The translations under genes were made by a program, and so were the position numbers. Positions 17,278-27,275 of a DNA stretch of 33,641 bases are shown in pieces; positions within the stretch are counted from its first letter, which is position 1, and the number at the start of each line of letters is the position of its first letter. The notes beneath the pieces are model-generated. The model searched no databases. It was not told where the DNA came from and saw only the letters and a list, made by a program, of their open reading frames with translations. The DNA is taken from NCBI GenBank assembly GCA_018608625.1, contig JABAZC010000063.1, forward strand, positions 1 through 33,641, given 5' to 3'. The stretch is from Flavobacteriaceae bacterium (GTDB taxonomy: Bacteria; Bacteroidota; Bacteroidia; Flavobacteriales; Flavobacteriaceae).

Positions 17278-17285
17278 TATTTTTG
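17278..17285 (+). promoter_or_regulatory. Polyprenyl synthase promoter -7 box
   Basis: TATTTTTG matches TAnnTTTG exactly and ends 5 nt before the ATG at 17291. A TTG at 17252-17254 is 23 bp upstream, at the long edge of the accepted spacing. The predicted mRNA is leaderless or nearly so. Confidence 0.6.
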
Positions 17286-17290
17286 TTTCC

Positions 17291-18265
17291 ATGCAAGCGA
17301 TCGTAGAGTACCAAAATCAATTTTCAGAATTTCTTAATACATACAACGTTGAAAGAGAGCCTAAGAATCTCTATCAGCCTATAAAGTATATTCTCAATCT
17401 TGGAGGTAAGCGCTTACGACCTGTTTTGACACTTATGACCACAGCGTGTTTTGACGGAGATGTTGACCGTGCAATGGACGCTGCTTTAGCTGTTGAGGTT
17501 TTTCATAATTTTTCTTTAATTCACGATGATATTATGGATGCTGCACCTTTACGTCGAGGCCAAGAAACTGTGCATGAAAAATGGGATTTAAACACAGGTA
17601 TTTTATCAGGAGACGCCATGCTTATTAGGGCGTATCAGCTTTTTGAAAATTATCCACCAGAAACATTTAGAGAGTTAGCGAAGTTATTTAGCAAAACAGC
17701 CTTAGAGGTATGTGAGGGCCAGCAATACGATATTGATTTTGAAACGCGCCTGCAAGTTTCTATACCTGAGTATTTAAAAATGATTGAATGCAAAACAGCT
17801 GTATTGGTTGGTGCAGCGATGCAAATGGGTGCAATTGTTGCTAATGCTCCTATTGAAGACCAGGTTCGTTGCTATGATTTTGGAAAAAACCTTGGAATAG
17901 CATTTCAGCTGCAAGATGATTATTTAGATGCTTTTGGAAATCCTGAAATTTTTGGTAAACAAGTAGGGGGGGACATATTAGAAAACAAAAAAACTTACTT
18001 ATTTTTAAAAGCGATTGAAAACGGATCCCCTGAAGTAAGAACTGAATTAACTCAGTTATTTCAAAATAATGCTTTAAAACCAGAAAATAAAGTTTCTAAA
18101 ACATTAGAGCTATTTGTGCGCTCTGAAGCAAATATTGCAACCAAAGCTGCTATTTCTTTTTATACCAAAGCGGCATTTGATGTTTTAGAAACTATTAATA
18201 TCTCAGGCCCTAACAAGCAAATCCTCAAAGACTTTGGGACCGAACTCATGACGAGGGACGTATAA
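17291..18265 (+). CDS. Short-chain polyprenyl diphosphate synthase (probably GGPP)
   Basis: 324 residues. Trans-prenyltransferase condensing IPP with allylic diphosphates in the cytosol. The family signatures are complete: GGKRLRPVL (38-46), first aspartate-rich motif DDIMD (79-83) followed by RRGQ, and second motif LQDDYLD (207-213). The residue five before the first motif is Phe74 (HNFSLIHDD). An aromatic residue there limits chain length in type I GGPP synthases, while long-chain synthases usually carry Ala. I infer a C15-C20 product, suitable for carotenoids or as a primer. A run of seven G (17966-17972) encodes VGGD. The gene is divergent from the efflux operon. Confidence 0.9.
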   Translation: MQAIVEYQNQFSEFLNTYNVEREPKNLYQPIKYILNLGGKRLRPVLTLMTTACFDGDVDRAMDAALAVEVFHNFSLIHDDIMDAAPLRRGQETVHEKWDLNTGILSGDAMLIRAYQLFENYPPETFRELAKLFSKTALEVCEGQQYDIDFETRLQVSIPEYLKMIECKTAVLVGAAMQMGAIVANAPIEDQVRCYDFGKNLGIAFQLQDDYLDAFGNPEIFGKQVGGDILENKKTYLFLKAIENGSPEVRTELTQLFQNNALKPENKVSKTLELFVRSEANIATKAAISFYTKAAFDVLETINISGPNKQILKDFGTELMTRDV

Positions 18266-18341
18266 TTTCTAAGAATATATAATTACACCAAAAATTATTC
18301 ATATTTATCTTATTTTCACTTAGCTGTTTTGCGAAAAATCG

Positions 18342-18349
18342 TATTTTTG
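18342..18349 (+). promoter_or_regulatory. odhAB promoter -7 box
   Basis: TATTTTTG fits TAnnTTTG exactly and gives a leader of about 35 nt before the ATG at 18389. A TTG at 18329-18331 is too close (10 bp) to be a normal -33. Confidence 0.5.
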
Positions 18350-18388
18350 TATATATTTTTTTACTAAAAAAAATAGAATTATTAATCC

Positions 18389-21157
18389 ATGGATAAGTAT
18401 TCTTTTCTAAACGCTGCTCACACTGCTCACTTTGCAGACATGTACGAACAATATCAGCAAGACCCTGATAGTATAGAACCAAGCTGGAAAGCTTTTTTTC
18501 AAGGCTATGACTTTGGAAGTGAAAGCTATGGCTCTACAGGAGAAATAGTCGAAGGCGTAAGTACTCAAATCCCCGAGCAAGTACAGAAAGAATTTCAAGT
18601 TATAAAATTAATTGATGGGTATCGAACACGTGGGCACTTGTTTACTAAAACGAATCCTGTAAGGGATCGCAGAAAATACCAGCCCTCACTTGAGCTTGAG
18701 AATTTCGGATTGTCGTCAGTTGATTTAGACACTATTTTTAATGCTGGAGAAGTTATTGGAATAGGACCTCAAAGTCTACGAGTTATTATTGAGCATCTAG
18801 AGGCTATTTATTGTGATGCTATTGGAGTTGAATACATGTATATCCGAAAACCCCTTGAGCGTCAATGGATACAAGACAAGCTTAATAAAAATGATAATCA
18901 CGGGAGCTTTAGCTCAGACGAAAAGAAACATATTCTTAAAAAGCTTAACGACGCCGTGTCATTTGAAACTTTTTTACACACTAAATATGTTGGTCAAAAA
19001 CGCTTTTCTTTAGAAGGGAATGAATCCTTAATTCCAGCGGTTGATGCGCTTATTGAAAAAGCAGCATCTTATGGAGTAAAAGAGTTTGTAATGGGAATGG
19101 CTCACCGAGGGCGCCTGAGTACATTAACCAATATATTTGGTAAATCTGCAAGTGATATTTTTAGTGAATTTGACGGAAAGGACTACGAGGAAGAAGTCTT
19201 CGATGGCGATGTAAAATACCACCTTGGCTGGACGAGTGACCGATTGACAGATAACGGAAATCGAATTAATTTAAGTATTGCTCCAAACCCATCACATTTA
19301 GAGACTGTAGGGGCTGTAGTAGAGGGAATTACACGTGCCAAGCAAGATGCTATCGAACCAGAAAATGCAAGTAAAGTTTTACCAATAGTTGTTCATGGTG
19401 ACGCCGCAATTGCTGGGCAAGGACTTGTTTATGAAGTAGTTCAAATGGCTCAATTGGATGGTTATAAGACCAACGGAACTATTCATATTGTCGTAAATAA
19501 TCAAATTGGGTTTACTACAAATTATTTAGATGCGCGTTCTTCAACCTATTGTACAGACGTAGCTAAAGTGACGCTTTCACCCGTGCTCCACGTAAATGCC
19601 GATGACGCCGAGTCTGTTGTTCATGCTATTATATTTGCATTGGATTTTAGAATGCAGTTTAAGCGAGATGTATTTATAGATTTATTAGGCTACAGAAAGT
19701 ACGGCCATAATGAGGGTGATGAGCCACGATTTACACAGCCAAAGCTATACAAAGCTATAGCAAGCCATAGTAATCCTCGTGATATTTACGCCCAAAAATT
19801 AATAGATGAAGGAGTAATAGATTCTAATTACGTTTCTAAACTTGAGAAGGACTATAAAGCGTCCTTAGAAACAGAACTAGTTACATCTAGAAAAGATGAC
19901 AAAACAGTTATTACGCCGTTTATGCAAAAGGCTTGGGAAGGCTATCCAAGAGCCAAGGTAAACAAGATGAGGTTGACAGTTGACACACGTTATTCTAAAG
20001 AAAAATTAGCGAATATTAGCAGAATCATATCTACGCTTCCTGAAGATAAAAAATTTATCCGCAAGATTTCTCGTTTGATACAGGCTCGTAGGCAAATGTT
20101 TGAAACAGATAAACTTGATTGGTCGATGGCAGAACATTTAGCATTTGGCTCTCTTTTAGAAGAAGGGTTCAATGTTCGTATCTCTGGGCAAGATGTCGAG
20201 CGAGGTACGTTTTCTCACCGTCACGCAGTTGTTAAAGTTGAAGACAGTGAAGAAGAAGTAATTCTCCTTAATAATATAAGTTCAGACCAAGGCGAATTTA
20301 ACATTTATAACTCGTTGTTGTCTGAATACGGCGTTGTAGGATTTGATTATGGCTATGCTATGGCTAGTCCTAATACACTAACGATATGGGAAGCTCAGTT
20401 TGGGGATTTCAGTAATGGAGCCCAAATCATGATTGATCAGTATATCTCATGTGGTGAGGATAAGTGGAAAACACCAAATGGAATTGTCATGTTGTTGCCT
20501 CACGGATATGAAGGGCAAGGAGCAGAGCATTCTTCAGGTCGAATGGAAAGGTATCTGCAACTTTGTGGAAAAGACAATATGTTTATAGCAGATTGTACCA
20601 CACCAGCTAATATGTTTCATTTATTGCGACGTCAATTAAAAGCAGGTTATAGAAAACCATTAATTGTATTTACCCCTAAAAGTTTATTGCGCCATCCAAA
20701 AGTAGTATCATCAGTTGACGAATTTGCAAATGGAAGCTTTCAAATGCTAATTGATGATGAAGCGGCCAAAGTAAGTGCAGTTAAAACATTAGTATTTGTT
20801 ACAGGTAAATTTTATTATGATTTATTAGAAGCAAAAGATAAATTAGAAAGAAAGGATATTGCTCTTGTTCGTGTAGAACAACTATTTCCATTACCTGAAA
20901 GTGAGATTGAGGCAGTCATAACCAAATATAAAAATGCAGAAGATATTGTTTGGGCACAGGAAGAGCCTAGAAACATGGGTGCTTATGCTCACATGTTAAT
21001 GCATTTAGATGCTGTGAGAAATTGGAGAGTCGCTTCAAGAAGAAGTTATAGCGCACCTGCCGCTGGAAGTGCTACGCGTTTTAAAAAGAGACACCAAGAA
21101 GTTATAAACTTTGTTTTTGATAAAACAAAAGACAATCAAAGAAAAAAACTAAAATAA
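18389..21157 (+). CDS. sucA: 2-oxoglutarate dehydrogenase E1 component
   Basis: 922 residues (odhA/sucA). TPP-dependent decarboxylase of the 2-oxoglutarate dehydrogenase complex in the TCA cycle. The N-terminal E2-binding segment is present ([31 protein letters not shown], 6-40). Next come [20 protein letters not shown] (233-252), the TPP/Mg region [10 protein letters not shown] with NNQIGFTT (336-377), and the transketolase-like C-terminal half ([31 protein letters not shown]). The length is close to the E. coli protein. It is followed after 7 bp by the E2 gene. No E3 (lpd) gene lies in this window, so lipoamide dehydrogenase must be encoded elsewhere. Confidence 0.96.
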   Translation: MDKYSFLNAAHTAHFADMYEQYQQDPDSIEPSWKAFFQGYDFGSESYGSTGEIVEGVSTQIPEQVQKEFQVIKLIDGYRTRGHLFTKTNPVRDRRKYQPSLELENFGLSSVDLDTIFNAGEVIGIGPQSLRVIIEHLEAIYCDAIGVEYMYIRKPLERQWIQDKLNKNDNHGSFSSDEKKHILKKLNDAVSFETFLHTKYVGQKRFSLEGNESLIPAVDALIEKAASYGVKEFVMGMAHRGRLSTLTNIFGKSASDIFSEFDGKDYEEEVFDGDVKYHLGWTSDRLTDNGNRINLSIAPNPSHLETVGAVVEGITRAKQDAIEPENASKVLPIVVHGDAAIAGQGLVYEVVQMAQLDGYKTNGTIHIVVNNQIGFTTNYLDARSSTYCTDVAKVTLSPVLHVNADDAESVVHAIIFALDFRMQFKRDVFIDLLGYRKYGHNEGDEPRFTQPKLYKAIASHSNPRDIYAQKLIDEGVIDSNYVSKLEKDYKASLETELVTSRKDDKTVITPFMQKAWEGYPRAKVNKMRLTVDTRYSKEKLANISRIISTLPEDKKFIRKISRLIQARRQMFETDKLDWSMAEHLAFGSLLEEGFNVRISGQDVERGTFSHRHAVVKVEDSEEEVILLNNISSDQGEFNIYNSLLSEYGVVGFDYGYAMASPNTLTIWEAQFGDFSNGAQIMIDQYISCGEDKWKTPNGIVMLLPHGYEGQGAEHSSGRMERYLQLCGKDNMFIADCTTPANMFHLLRRQLKAGYRKPLIVFTPKSLLRHPKVVSSVDEFANGSFQMLIDDEAAKVSAVKTLVFVTGKFYYDLLEAKDKLERKDIALVRVEQLFPLPESEIEAVITKYKNAEDIVWAQEEPRNMGAYAHMLMHLDAVRNWRVASRRSYSAPAAGSATRFKKRHQEVINFVFDKTKDNQRKKLK

Positions 21158-21164
21158 ACACACA

Positions 21165-22376
21165 ATGATTTTAGAAATGAAAGTGCCTTCACCAGGAGAG
21201 TCTATTACAGAAGTCGAGATTGCAGAATGGTTAGTTCAAGATGGAGACTATGTAGAAAAAGACCAAGCTATTGCAGAAGTAGATAGTGATAAAGCAACGT
21301 TAGAGTTGCCAGCTGAGGCCAGTGGAACCGTGACTTTTAAAGCAGAAGTTGGAGATGCTGTAGAAGTTGGAGCAGTTGTTTGTCTTATTGATACAAGTGC
21401 TTCAAAACCTCAAGAAGGAGAGTCTTCTAAAGCAGCAGCAACAAAAACAGAAGTTTCCGCAACTCCAAAAGTTGAGACGCCAACAAACACGACATATGCC
21501 ACTGGATCCGCAAGTCCTGCAGCTAAAAAAATACTATCCGAAAAAGGGATTGAAGCGACCACCATTTCAGGCACTGGTAAAGATGGTCGAATTACTAAAG
21601 AAGACGCTGTAAAAGCGGTGCCAGCAATGGGACAGCAGATTAATATTGAAGGTCGTGGTGTGTCACGATCTAAACTTTCTATGTTACGCCGAAAAGTTGC
21701 TGAACGTTTGGTAACAGCCAAAAATGAAACAGCCATGTTAACGACATTCAACGAAGTTGACATGTCTCCAATATTCGCATTAAGAAAACAATATAAAGAA
21801 ACGTTCAAAGAAAAACACGGCGTTGGTCTTGGGTTTATGAGTTTCTTTACGCTAGCCGTTGTTCGTGCCTTAGAATTATTTCCAGCTGTTAACTCGATGA
21901 TTGATGGAAAAGAAATGATTAGTTATGAATTCTGTGACATTAGTATTGCTGTATCAGGACCAAAAGGTTTAATGGTTCCTGTGATTAGAAATGCAGAAGA
22001 CTTATCATTTAGAGGCGTAGAATCGGAAGTAAAGCGCTTGGCAATTCTTGCGCGTGATGGTCAAATTACAGTGGACGAAATGACCGGAGGTACGTTTACA
22101 ATTACCAATGGAGGTGTATTTGGAAGTATGCTTTCAACACCTATTATTAATCCTCCTCAAAGCGCAATTCTAGGAATGCACAACATAATTGAGCGTCCAG
22201 TTGCTATTAATGGCGAGGTTGTTATTCGTCCCATTATGTATGTCGCATTATCCTATGATCACAGGATAATTGACGGTAAAGAGTCTGTAGGGTTTTTAGT
22301 AGCAGTTAAAGAAGCCCTTGAAAACCCAGAAGAATTTTTGATGGATAATGATGTGAAAAAGGCATTAGAAATGTAG
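21165..22376 (+). CDS. sucB: 2-oxoglutarate dehydrogenase E2 (dihydrolipoyl succinyltransferase)
   Basis: 403 residues (odhB/sucB). It has a single lipoyl domain (1-75) with the lipoylated Lys43 in [13 protein letters not shown] and a variable Ala/Pro/Thr linker (about 80-108). The peripheral-subunit-binding domain is at about 113-152 ([24 protein letters not shown]). The catalytic domain has the active-site motif DHRIIDG, His366 and Asp370. It transfers the succinyl group to CoA and forms the complex core. It is in an operon with sucA and its stop is a single base from the convergent polA stop. Confidence 0.96.
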   Translation: MILEMKVPSPGESITEVEIAEWLVQDGDYVEKDQAIAEVDSDKATLELPAEASGTVTFKAEVGDAVEVGAVVCLIDTSASKPQEGESSKAAATKTEVSATPKVETPTNTTYATGSASPAAKKILSEKGIEATTISGTGKDGRITKEDAVKAVPAMGQQINIEGRGVSRSKLSMLRRKVAERLVTAKNETAMLTTFNEVDMSPIFALRKQYKETFKEKHGVGLGFMSFFTLAVVRALELFPAVNSMIDGKEMISYEFCDISIAVSGPKGLMVPVIRNAEDLSFRGVESEVKRLAILARDGQITVDEMTGGTFTITNGGVFGSMLSTPIINPPQSAILGMHNIIERPVAINGEVVIRPIMYVALSYDHRIIDGKESVGFLVAVKEALENPEEFLMDNDVKKALEM

Positions 22377-22377
22377 T

Positions 22378-25227
22378 TTAATGAGCTTCTAGCCAATTAG
22401 ACCCTACATCCATTTCAATGTCTAAAGGAACGCTTAGTGTGTAAGCATTTTCCATTTCTTCTTTGATCAATACTTTCATTGTTTCTAGCTCAGGCTTGTA
22501 AACGTCAAAGACTAATTCATCATGAACTTGTAATAGCATTTTTGTTTTAAACCCCCCCTGCTGTAGTTTATTGTAGATATTAATCATTGCTATTTTTATA
22601 ACATCAGCAGCACTTCCTTGAATAGGCGCGTTAACAGCATTTCTTTCTGCGGCTCCTCTCACTATTGCATTACGAGAATTAATATCTTTTAAATAGCGGC
22701 GACGGTTCGATAGCGTGGTCACATAGCCATGATCTCTAGCAAAGTCCACTTGTGAGCTCATATATTTTCGAAGTTTTGGGTAGGTTTCGTAATATGTTTC
22801 AATTAACTCTTTTGCTTCCGTCCGACTTAAATCGGTTTGATTGCTCAGCCCAAAAGCAGAAACTCCATAAATAATTCCAAAATTTACGGTTTTAGCATTT
22901 CCACGCTGTTCCCGAGTCACGTCTGATAATGACACATTAAATACCTTTGCAGCAGTTGAGGCGTGAATATCTTCCCCATTTTTAAAAGCCTCTATCATGG
23001 TTTCTTCTTGGCTCATGGCGGCAATAACACGCAATTCTATTTGCGAATAATCAGCTGCTAAAAGCGTGTACTCTTCATTTCTGGGCACAAAGGCTTTTCG
23101 TACCTGACGCCCTCTTTCAGTTCGAATAGGAATGTTTTGTAAGTTGGGGTTATTGCTACTCAAACGACCAGTAGAGGCAACAGTTTGGAGATACTCTGTA
23201 TGAATATGCCCTGTGCTCTCTAAAACCTGCTCTGGAAGCGCATCTACATAGGTGCTTTTAAGCTTGGCAAGTCCTCTATATTCTAATATATGCTGAATTA
23301 TTGTGTGTTCTTTTGCTAAGTAGGACAACACATCTTCAGCCGTACTGTACTGGCCCGTTTTGGTTTTTTTAGGTTTATCGACTAGCTTTAATTTTTCAAA
23401 TAAAATCACTCCTAATTGCTTAGGCGACGCAATATTAAACGTTTCCCCCGCAGCTTCATATATTTTAGTTTCAAGATATGCAATATCAATATTAAGGTCT
23501 ATAGACAGTGATTTTAAAAATGAAGTATCTAATTTGATGCCTTCTAATTCCATAGAAGCCAGTACTTTCACTAACGGAATTTCAATATCATTAAATAACT
23601 TTAATGTTTCTGCATCTGTCAATTCTTTTTTGAAATGACTAGCCAGTTGAAAAGTAATATCCGCATCTTCAACAGCGTATTCTGTAAGTTTTTCAAGTGA
23701 AACATCTCGCATTGAAAGCTGGTTCTTCCCTTTTTTCCCAATTAACTCGATGATAGAAATAGGGGAGTAGTTCAAGTAAGTTTCTGCCAATACTTCCATG
23801 TTATGACGCATATCTGCATTGATTAGATAATGCGCAATCATAGTGTCAAATAAAGAGCCTTTAACCTCTATTTTATATTTGTGTAATACTTTCAGGTCGT
23901 ATTTTAAATTCTGTCCAATTTTTTCAATAGCAGAGGACTCAAAAAAGGGTCGAAATAATTCAACTAATACTTGTGCCTCATCAAAAGGCTCTGGAAAAGG
24001 AACATAAAACCCTTTGTGTGCTTCCCACGAAAAGGCAATACCCACGAGTTCTGCATTAAGCGGATTTAGGCCTGTTGTTTCAGTATCAAAACAAACAGAC
24101 GGTTGCCGCATTAGCTGTTTTATAAACAGTTTTAATCCCAAGTCTCCAGTCACATTTTGATAAAAGTGAGATGTAGAAGCAGCCGTTTCTCTTCCGTAGT
24201 TTTGAGGCGCCATAGGGGCTTCGGGTTCGTCGTCGCCAAATAAAGAAAACTGTCCAGCCCCTGCTTGTGGGGTTGCCGCGACCACAGTCTTTTTAGAGGT
24301 TGAAGTAGGCGAATCAAACTCGGGCGTTACTTCTTCTGTACTTTTGACTGCAAATGTTTTATTGAAATTATCAATTAAACGCCTGAACTCTAAGTCTTGA
24401 AAAATCACCTCAACTTTTTCAGAATCCGGAGCTCCTAGTTCACAACTTTTTGCATCAAATTCCACAGGAACATCCAGTAATATGGTGGCTAATTTTTTGG
24501 ATAAAAGTCCAAGCTCGGCATTGGCTTCTATTTTTTCTTTCATTTTACCTTTGAGCTCATGCGTATTTGCCAAAAGGTTTTCCATACTCCCATACTGAGC
24601 AAGTAATTTTTTTGCAGTTTTATCACCCACACCTGGAAGCCCTGGAATATTATCAGAAGCATCGCCTTTCATTCCCAGGAAATCAATCACTTGTAAAGGG
24701 TCTTCAATTTCAAATTTTGCCTTTATTTCTTCCACTCCCCAAGTTTCATACCCCCCGCCAAACATGGGACGGTACATGAAAATATTTTCACTTACCAATT
24801 GTGCGAAATCTTTATCGGGTGTGACCATAAAGGTTTTGAAGCCTTCTTTTTCCGCTTTTTTTGCTAGAGTTCCAATAATATCGTCGGCCTCAAAGCCTTC
24901 CTTGACAATTGCAGGAATATTCATTGCCTCTAGAATTTTATGTATGTAGGGCACAGCAAGCTTTATACCCTCAGGAGTTGCATCCCTATTAGCTTTGTAT
25001 TCCTTAAATATTTCGACACGATCTTTACTACCACCCTTGTCAAAACATACAGCTAAGTGGTCGGGTCTCTCTCTTTTTATGACATCTAGCAATGAGTTGG
25101 TAAACCCAAGTATTGCCGAGGTATCAAGCCCTTTAGAATTAATTCTAGGATTTTTTATAAACGCATAGTAGCCTCTAAAAATTAATGCATAAGCATCGAG
25201 CAGAAATAAGCGTTTTTGTTCAGCCAT
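22378..25227 (-). CDS. polA: DNA polymerase I
   Basis: 949 residues. The 5'-3' exonuclease/flap domain (1-290; DAYALIFRGYYA, GFEADDIIGT, GDASDNIPGLPGVGDKTA) leads into a linker (about 295-355). The 3'-5' exonuclease domain (about 365-540) keeps all acidic residues: Asp381 and Glu383 in FDTETTGL, Asp444 in LKYD, Tyr517 and Asp521 in YAVEDAD. Proofreading should be active. In the polymerase domain, motif A DYSQIELR has Asp726, the O-helix has Arg775, Lys779 and Phe783, and motif C VHDELVFD has Asp903. The linker contains QFSLF (326-330), a beta-clamp-binding-like pentapeptide. A run of seven G on the coding strand encodes QGGF near residue 890. Confidence 0.96.
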   Translation of the reverse strand: MAEQKRLFLLDAYALIFRGYYAFIKNPRINSKGLDTSAILGFTNSLLDVIKRERPDHLAVCFDKGGSKDRVEIFKEYKANRDATPEGIKLAVPYIHKILEAMNIPAIVKEGFEADDIIGTLAKKAEKEGFKTFMVTPDKDFAQLVSENIFMYRPMFGGGYETWGVEEIKAKFEIEDPLQVIDFLGMKGDASDNIPGLPGVGDKTAKKLLAQYGSMENLLANTHELKGKMKEKIEANAELGLLSKKLATILLDVPVEFDAKSCELGAPDSEKVEVIFQDLEFRRLIDNFNKTFAVKSTEEVTPEFDSPTSTSKKTVVAATPQAGAGQFSLFGDDEPEAPMAPQNYGRETAASTSHFYQNVTGDLGLKLFIKQLMRQPSVCFDTETTGLNPLNAELVGIAFSWEAHKGFYVPFPEPFDEAQVLVELFRPFFESSAIEKIGQNLKYDLKVLHKYKIEVKGSLFDTMIAHYLINADMRHNMEVLAETYLNYSPISIIELIGKKGKNQLSMRDVSLEKLTEYAVEDADITFQLASHFKKELTDAETLKLFNDIEIPLVKVLASMELEGIKLDTSFLKSLSIDLNIDIAYLETKIYEAAGETFNIASPKQLGVILFEKLKLVDKPKKTKTGQYSTAEDVLSYLAKEHTIIQHILEYRGLAKLKSTYVDALPEQVLESTGHIHTEYLQTVASTGRLSSNNPNLQNIPIRTERGRQVRKAFVPRNEEYTLLAADYSQIELRVIAAMSQEETMIEAFKNGEDIHASTAAKVFNVSLSDVTREQRGNAKTVNFGIIYGVSAFGLSNQTDLSRTEAKELIETYYETYPKLRKYMSSQVDFARDHGYVTTLSNRRRYLKDINSRNAIVRGAAERNAVNAPIQGSAADVIKIAMINIYNKLQQGGFKTKMLLQVHDELVFDVYKPELETMKVLIKEEMENAYTLSVPLDIEMDVGSNWLEAH

Positions 25228-25307
25228 TATTGAAAGGGTTAAATATCTTTATTAAATCATGAGTTATTGCATAATTTTTGTTTAGCGACTTAGCTAAATA
25301 AAACTAA

Positions 25308-25350
25308 AGTTGAAATGAAAAAGATCGGATCTTTCTTTTTCATTTCAACT
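25308..25350 (-). terminator. Long-stem terminator after the MFS gene
   Basis: A perfect 16-bp inverted repeat (25308-25323 with 25335-25350) has an 11-nt loop that can itself pair GAT/ATC. On the minus strand the stem is followed by a T-rich run (TTTAGTTTTATTT). It lies between the MFS gene stop (25395) and the polA start (25227), insulating polA from MFS transcription. Confidence 0.75.
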
Positions 25351-25394
25351 ATTTAATTGGTATTTTCTTTTGGAAACTACTAATTTAAAAAAGT

Positions 25395-27080
25395 TTATGC
25401 CTCATCTTTTTTGTCAAAAGTAATGCCTTGTCTTTGTAAGACGCTCTTTGTTTTGTATGCATAAAACAATAGATATATAAAACATGCAACTGCAATCCAA
25501 TAAGACGACTGTATGCTAAAGATATCAGCTAACTTTCCTTGAAGCGGTGGAATAATAGCACCTCCTAATATCATCATGATCAAAAATGCAGACCCTTGTG
25601 ATGTGTATTTTCCTAGTCCAGAAATACTTAATGTAAAAATACAAGGCCACATGATAGAGCAAAATAGACCACCAGAAAGCAACGCATATAAAGCCAATTG
25701 ACCTGATGCAAAAATACCAATGACTACTCCAATAACCCCTAACGTACTAAATATTTTTAATGTTGTAATAGGGTTGTCTTTTGCGAGGAAAAACCCTCCA
25801 ATTTGTATGGCAACACAAACACCAAACAACAAGATTTCCGTAGAAGAATATTTTCCAAAATTAACCAAAAGAATTACACCAAAAGCCACATAAGGCACGA
25901 TTATAAGCAGCCATTTTTTAAGCCCTTTACTAGGGTTAAATACAGTAATAGCTCCGACCCAACGCCCGATCATCATACCTCCCCAGTAAAGAGAGATAAA
26001 CGGCGCAATTTCTGCGTCATTCATAACCTTTAGCCCTAACGGGTTTAGGTTGTTAACCTTGTCTGCAACAAACTTTAATAGTTCACCAAGATTACTTTGT
26101 ATAGTAACTTCTACTCCGACATAAGTAAATATAGCTAGCATCCCTAAAACGAGCTGTGGGTATTTCATAGCGCCCCATCCTTCAGGAGATTTTGTTGCTC
26201 GGGTATTGGCAAAAAATACACTTAAAATCACCGCAATCAAAGCGATTAAAAGTAAATAAAGGCGTTTATTTTCAATGGCTTCAGTAGCTACTGCTCCGTC
26301 TGCATATGTATTGAAAATCAATCCAAAACAAACAATGATAACAACAGTTAAAGCAATTAATATATTTTTAGCCTTATTAGCCGGTTCAAATACTTCCTCT
26401 GTTTTTGTATTGGGTAGTTTTTTAGAAAAATGAAATAAAGCGGCAGCAGCTAAAAACAAAGCGCCTACCCCTATGTAAAGGAATTGAATCGTTGTTAGTT
26501 TTATTTCGTTATTTAAAATCATTTGATTCAGATCATCTCCTGAAAGCGGAGTAGATCCGAAAATAATTAAGGCAATAACAGTGGGTCCAATGGTCGCCCC
26601 AAATGAATTAACTCCGCCAGCAAGGTTCAATCTTTGGGACCCTGTTTCTGGTTCGCCCAACGCAATCGCAAATGGATTAGCTGCTGTTTGTTGAAGTGAA
26701 AATCCAAGACCTACAATAAACAAGGCTAATAGTACCAAGTAAAATACAGAGCTGTCTCCTTGCTTTGCGCCATCAATTAAAGGGTACATTAATAAGGCGC
26801 CAAGAGCTGATATCAATAAGCCATAAACAATACCGTTTTTATAACCCCAGCTGTTAAGAATATCTTTTTTTACGGTACTTGACACCACAAACAAGAATAG
26901 TGCTCCAAAATAGTAGGCGCCATAAAAGGCGAAATCTACAAGTTGAGATTGAAACTGATCAATATTAAAATAGGTTTTGCAAAAGGGTATAAATACGCCA
27001 TTGGAAGCGGCAATAAATCCCCAGAAAAAGAAAACGGTTACCAATGTGGTTAGCGCAGAGTTGTTGTTTTTAGTACTCAT
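25395..27080 (-). CDS. Sugar MFS transporter (FHS/fucose-permease-like)
   Basis: 561 residues with about 14 hydrophobic segments, longer than a standard 12-TM MFS protein. Features of the fucose:H+ symporter (FHS) branch include [19 protein letters not shown] at TM1, [21 protein letters not shown] in the first half, and [15 protein letters not shown] and [31 protein letters not shown] in the second. A central extra hydrophobic region (about 240-300) is common in Bacteroidota members. It imports a sugar at the inner membrane, identity unknown. It is monocistronic, with a weak TTATTTTG element on the minus strand (27117-27110). Confidence 0.88.
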   Translation of the reverse strand: MSTKNNNSALTTLVTVFFFWGFIAASNGVFIPFCKTYFNIDQFQSQLVDFAFYGAYYFGALFLFVVSSTVKKDILNSWGYKNGIVYGLLISALGALLMYPLIDGAKQGDSSVFYLVLLALFIVGLGFSLQQTAANPFAIALGEPETGSQRLNLAGGVNSFGATIGPTVIALIIFGSTPLSGDDLNQMILNNEIKLTTIQFLYIGVGALFLAAAALFHFSKKLPNTKTEEVFEPANKAKNILIALTVVIIVCFGLIFNTYADGAVATEAIENKRLYLLLIALIAVILSVFFANTRATKSPEGWGAMKYPQLVLGMLAIFTYVGVEVTIQSNLGELLKFVADKVNNLNPLGLKVMNDAEIAPFISLYWGGMMIGRWVGAITVFNPSKGLKKWLLIIVPYVAFGVILLVNFGKYSSTEILLFGVCVAIQIGGFFLAKDNPITTLKIFSTLGVIGVVIGIFASGQLALYALLSGGLFCSIMWPCIFTLSISGLGKYTSQGSAFLIMMILGGAIIPPLQGKLADIFSIQSSYWIAVACFIYLLFYAYKTKSVLQRQGITFDKKDEA

Positions 27081-27247
27081 TTTTTTGTAGTTAGTATGTT
27101 TGTTTTTGGCAAAATAATCGCTTTAAAAACGAATTATTAGTCTAGTTGTTTGTTGGTTTTTTTATAATCAGAAATATACTAAAAAAATCCAAAACTAAAA
27201 GTATCGTTAAATAATAATATTAACTCAATTATCATTTGCATTTGTTT

Positions 27248-27255
27248 TATTTTTG
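27248..27255 (+). promoter_or_regulatory. Metallophosphoesterase gene promoter -7 box
   Basis: TATTTTTG fits TAnnTTTG exactly, giving a leader of about 15 nt before the ATG at 27276. No TTG at normal -33 spacing was found; a TTTG lies only 9 bp upstream. Confidence 0.5.
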
Positions 27256-27275
27256 CACATTAAAATAGCTGTGAT

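Noticed and set aside
25281-25298. TTTAGC...GCTAAA inverted repeat upstream of polA
   Set aside because: A six-base AT-rich stem without T run or promoter context; not distinguishable from background.
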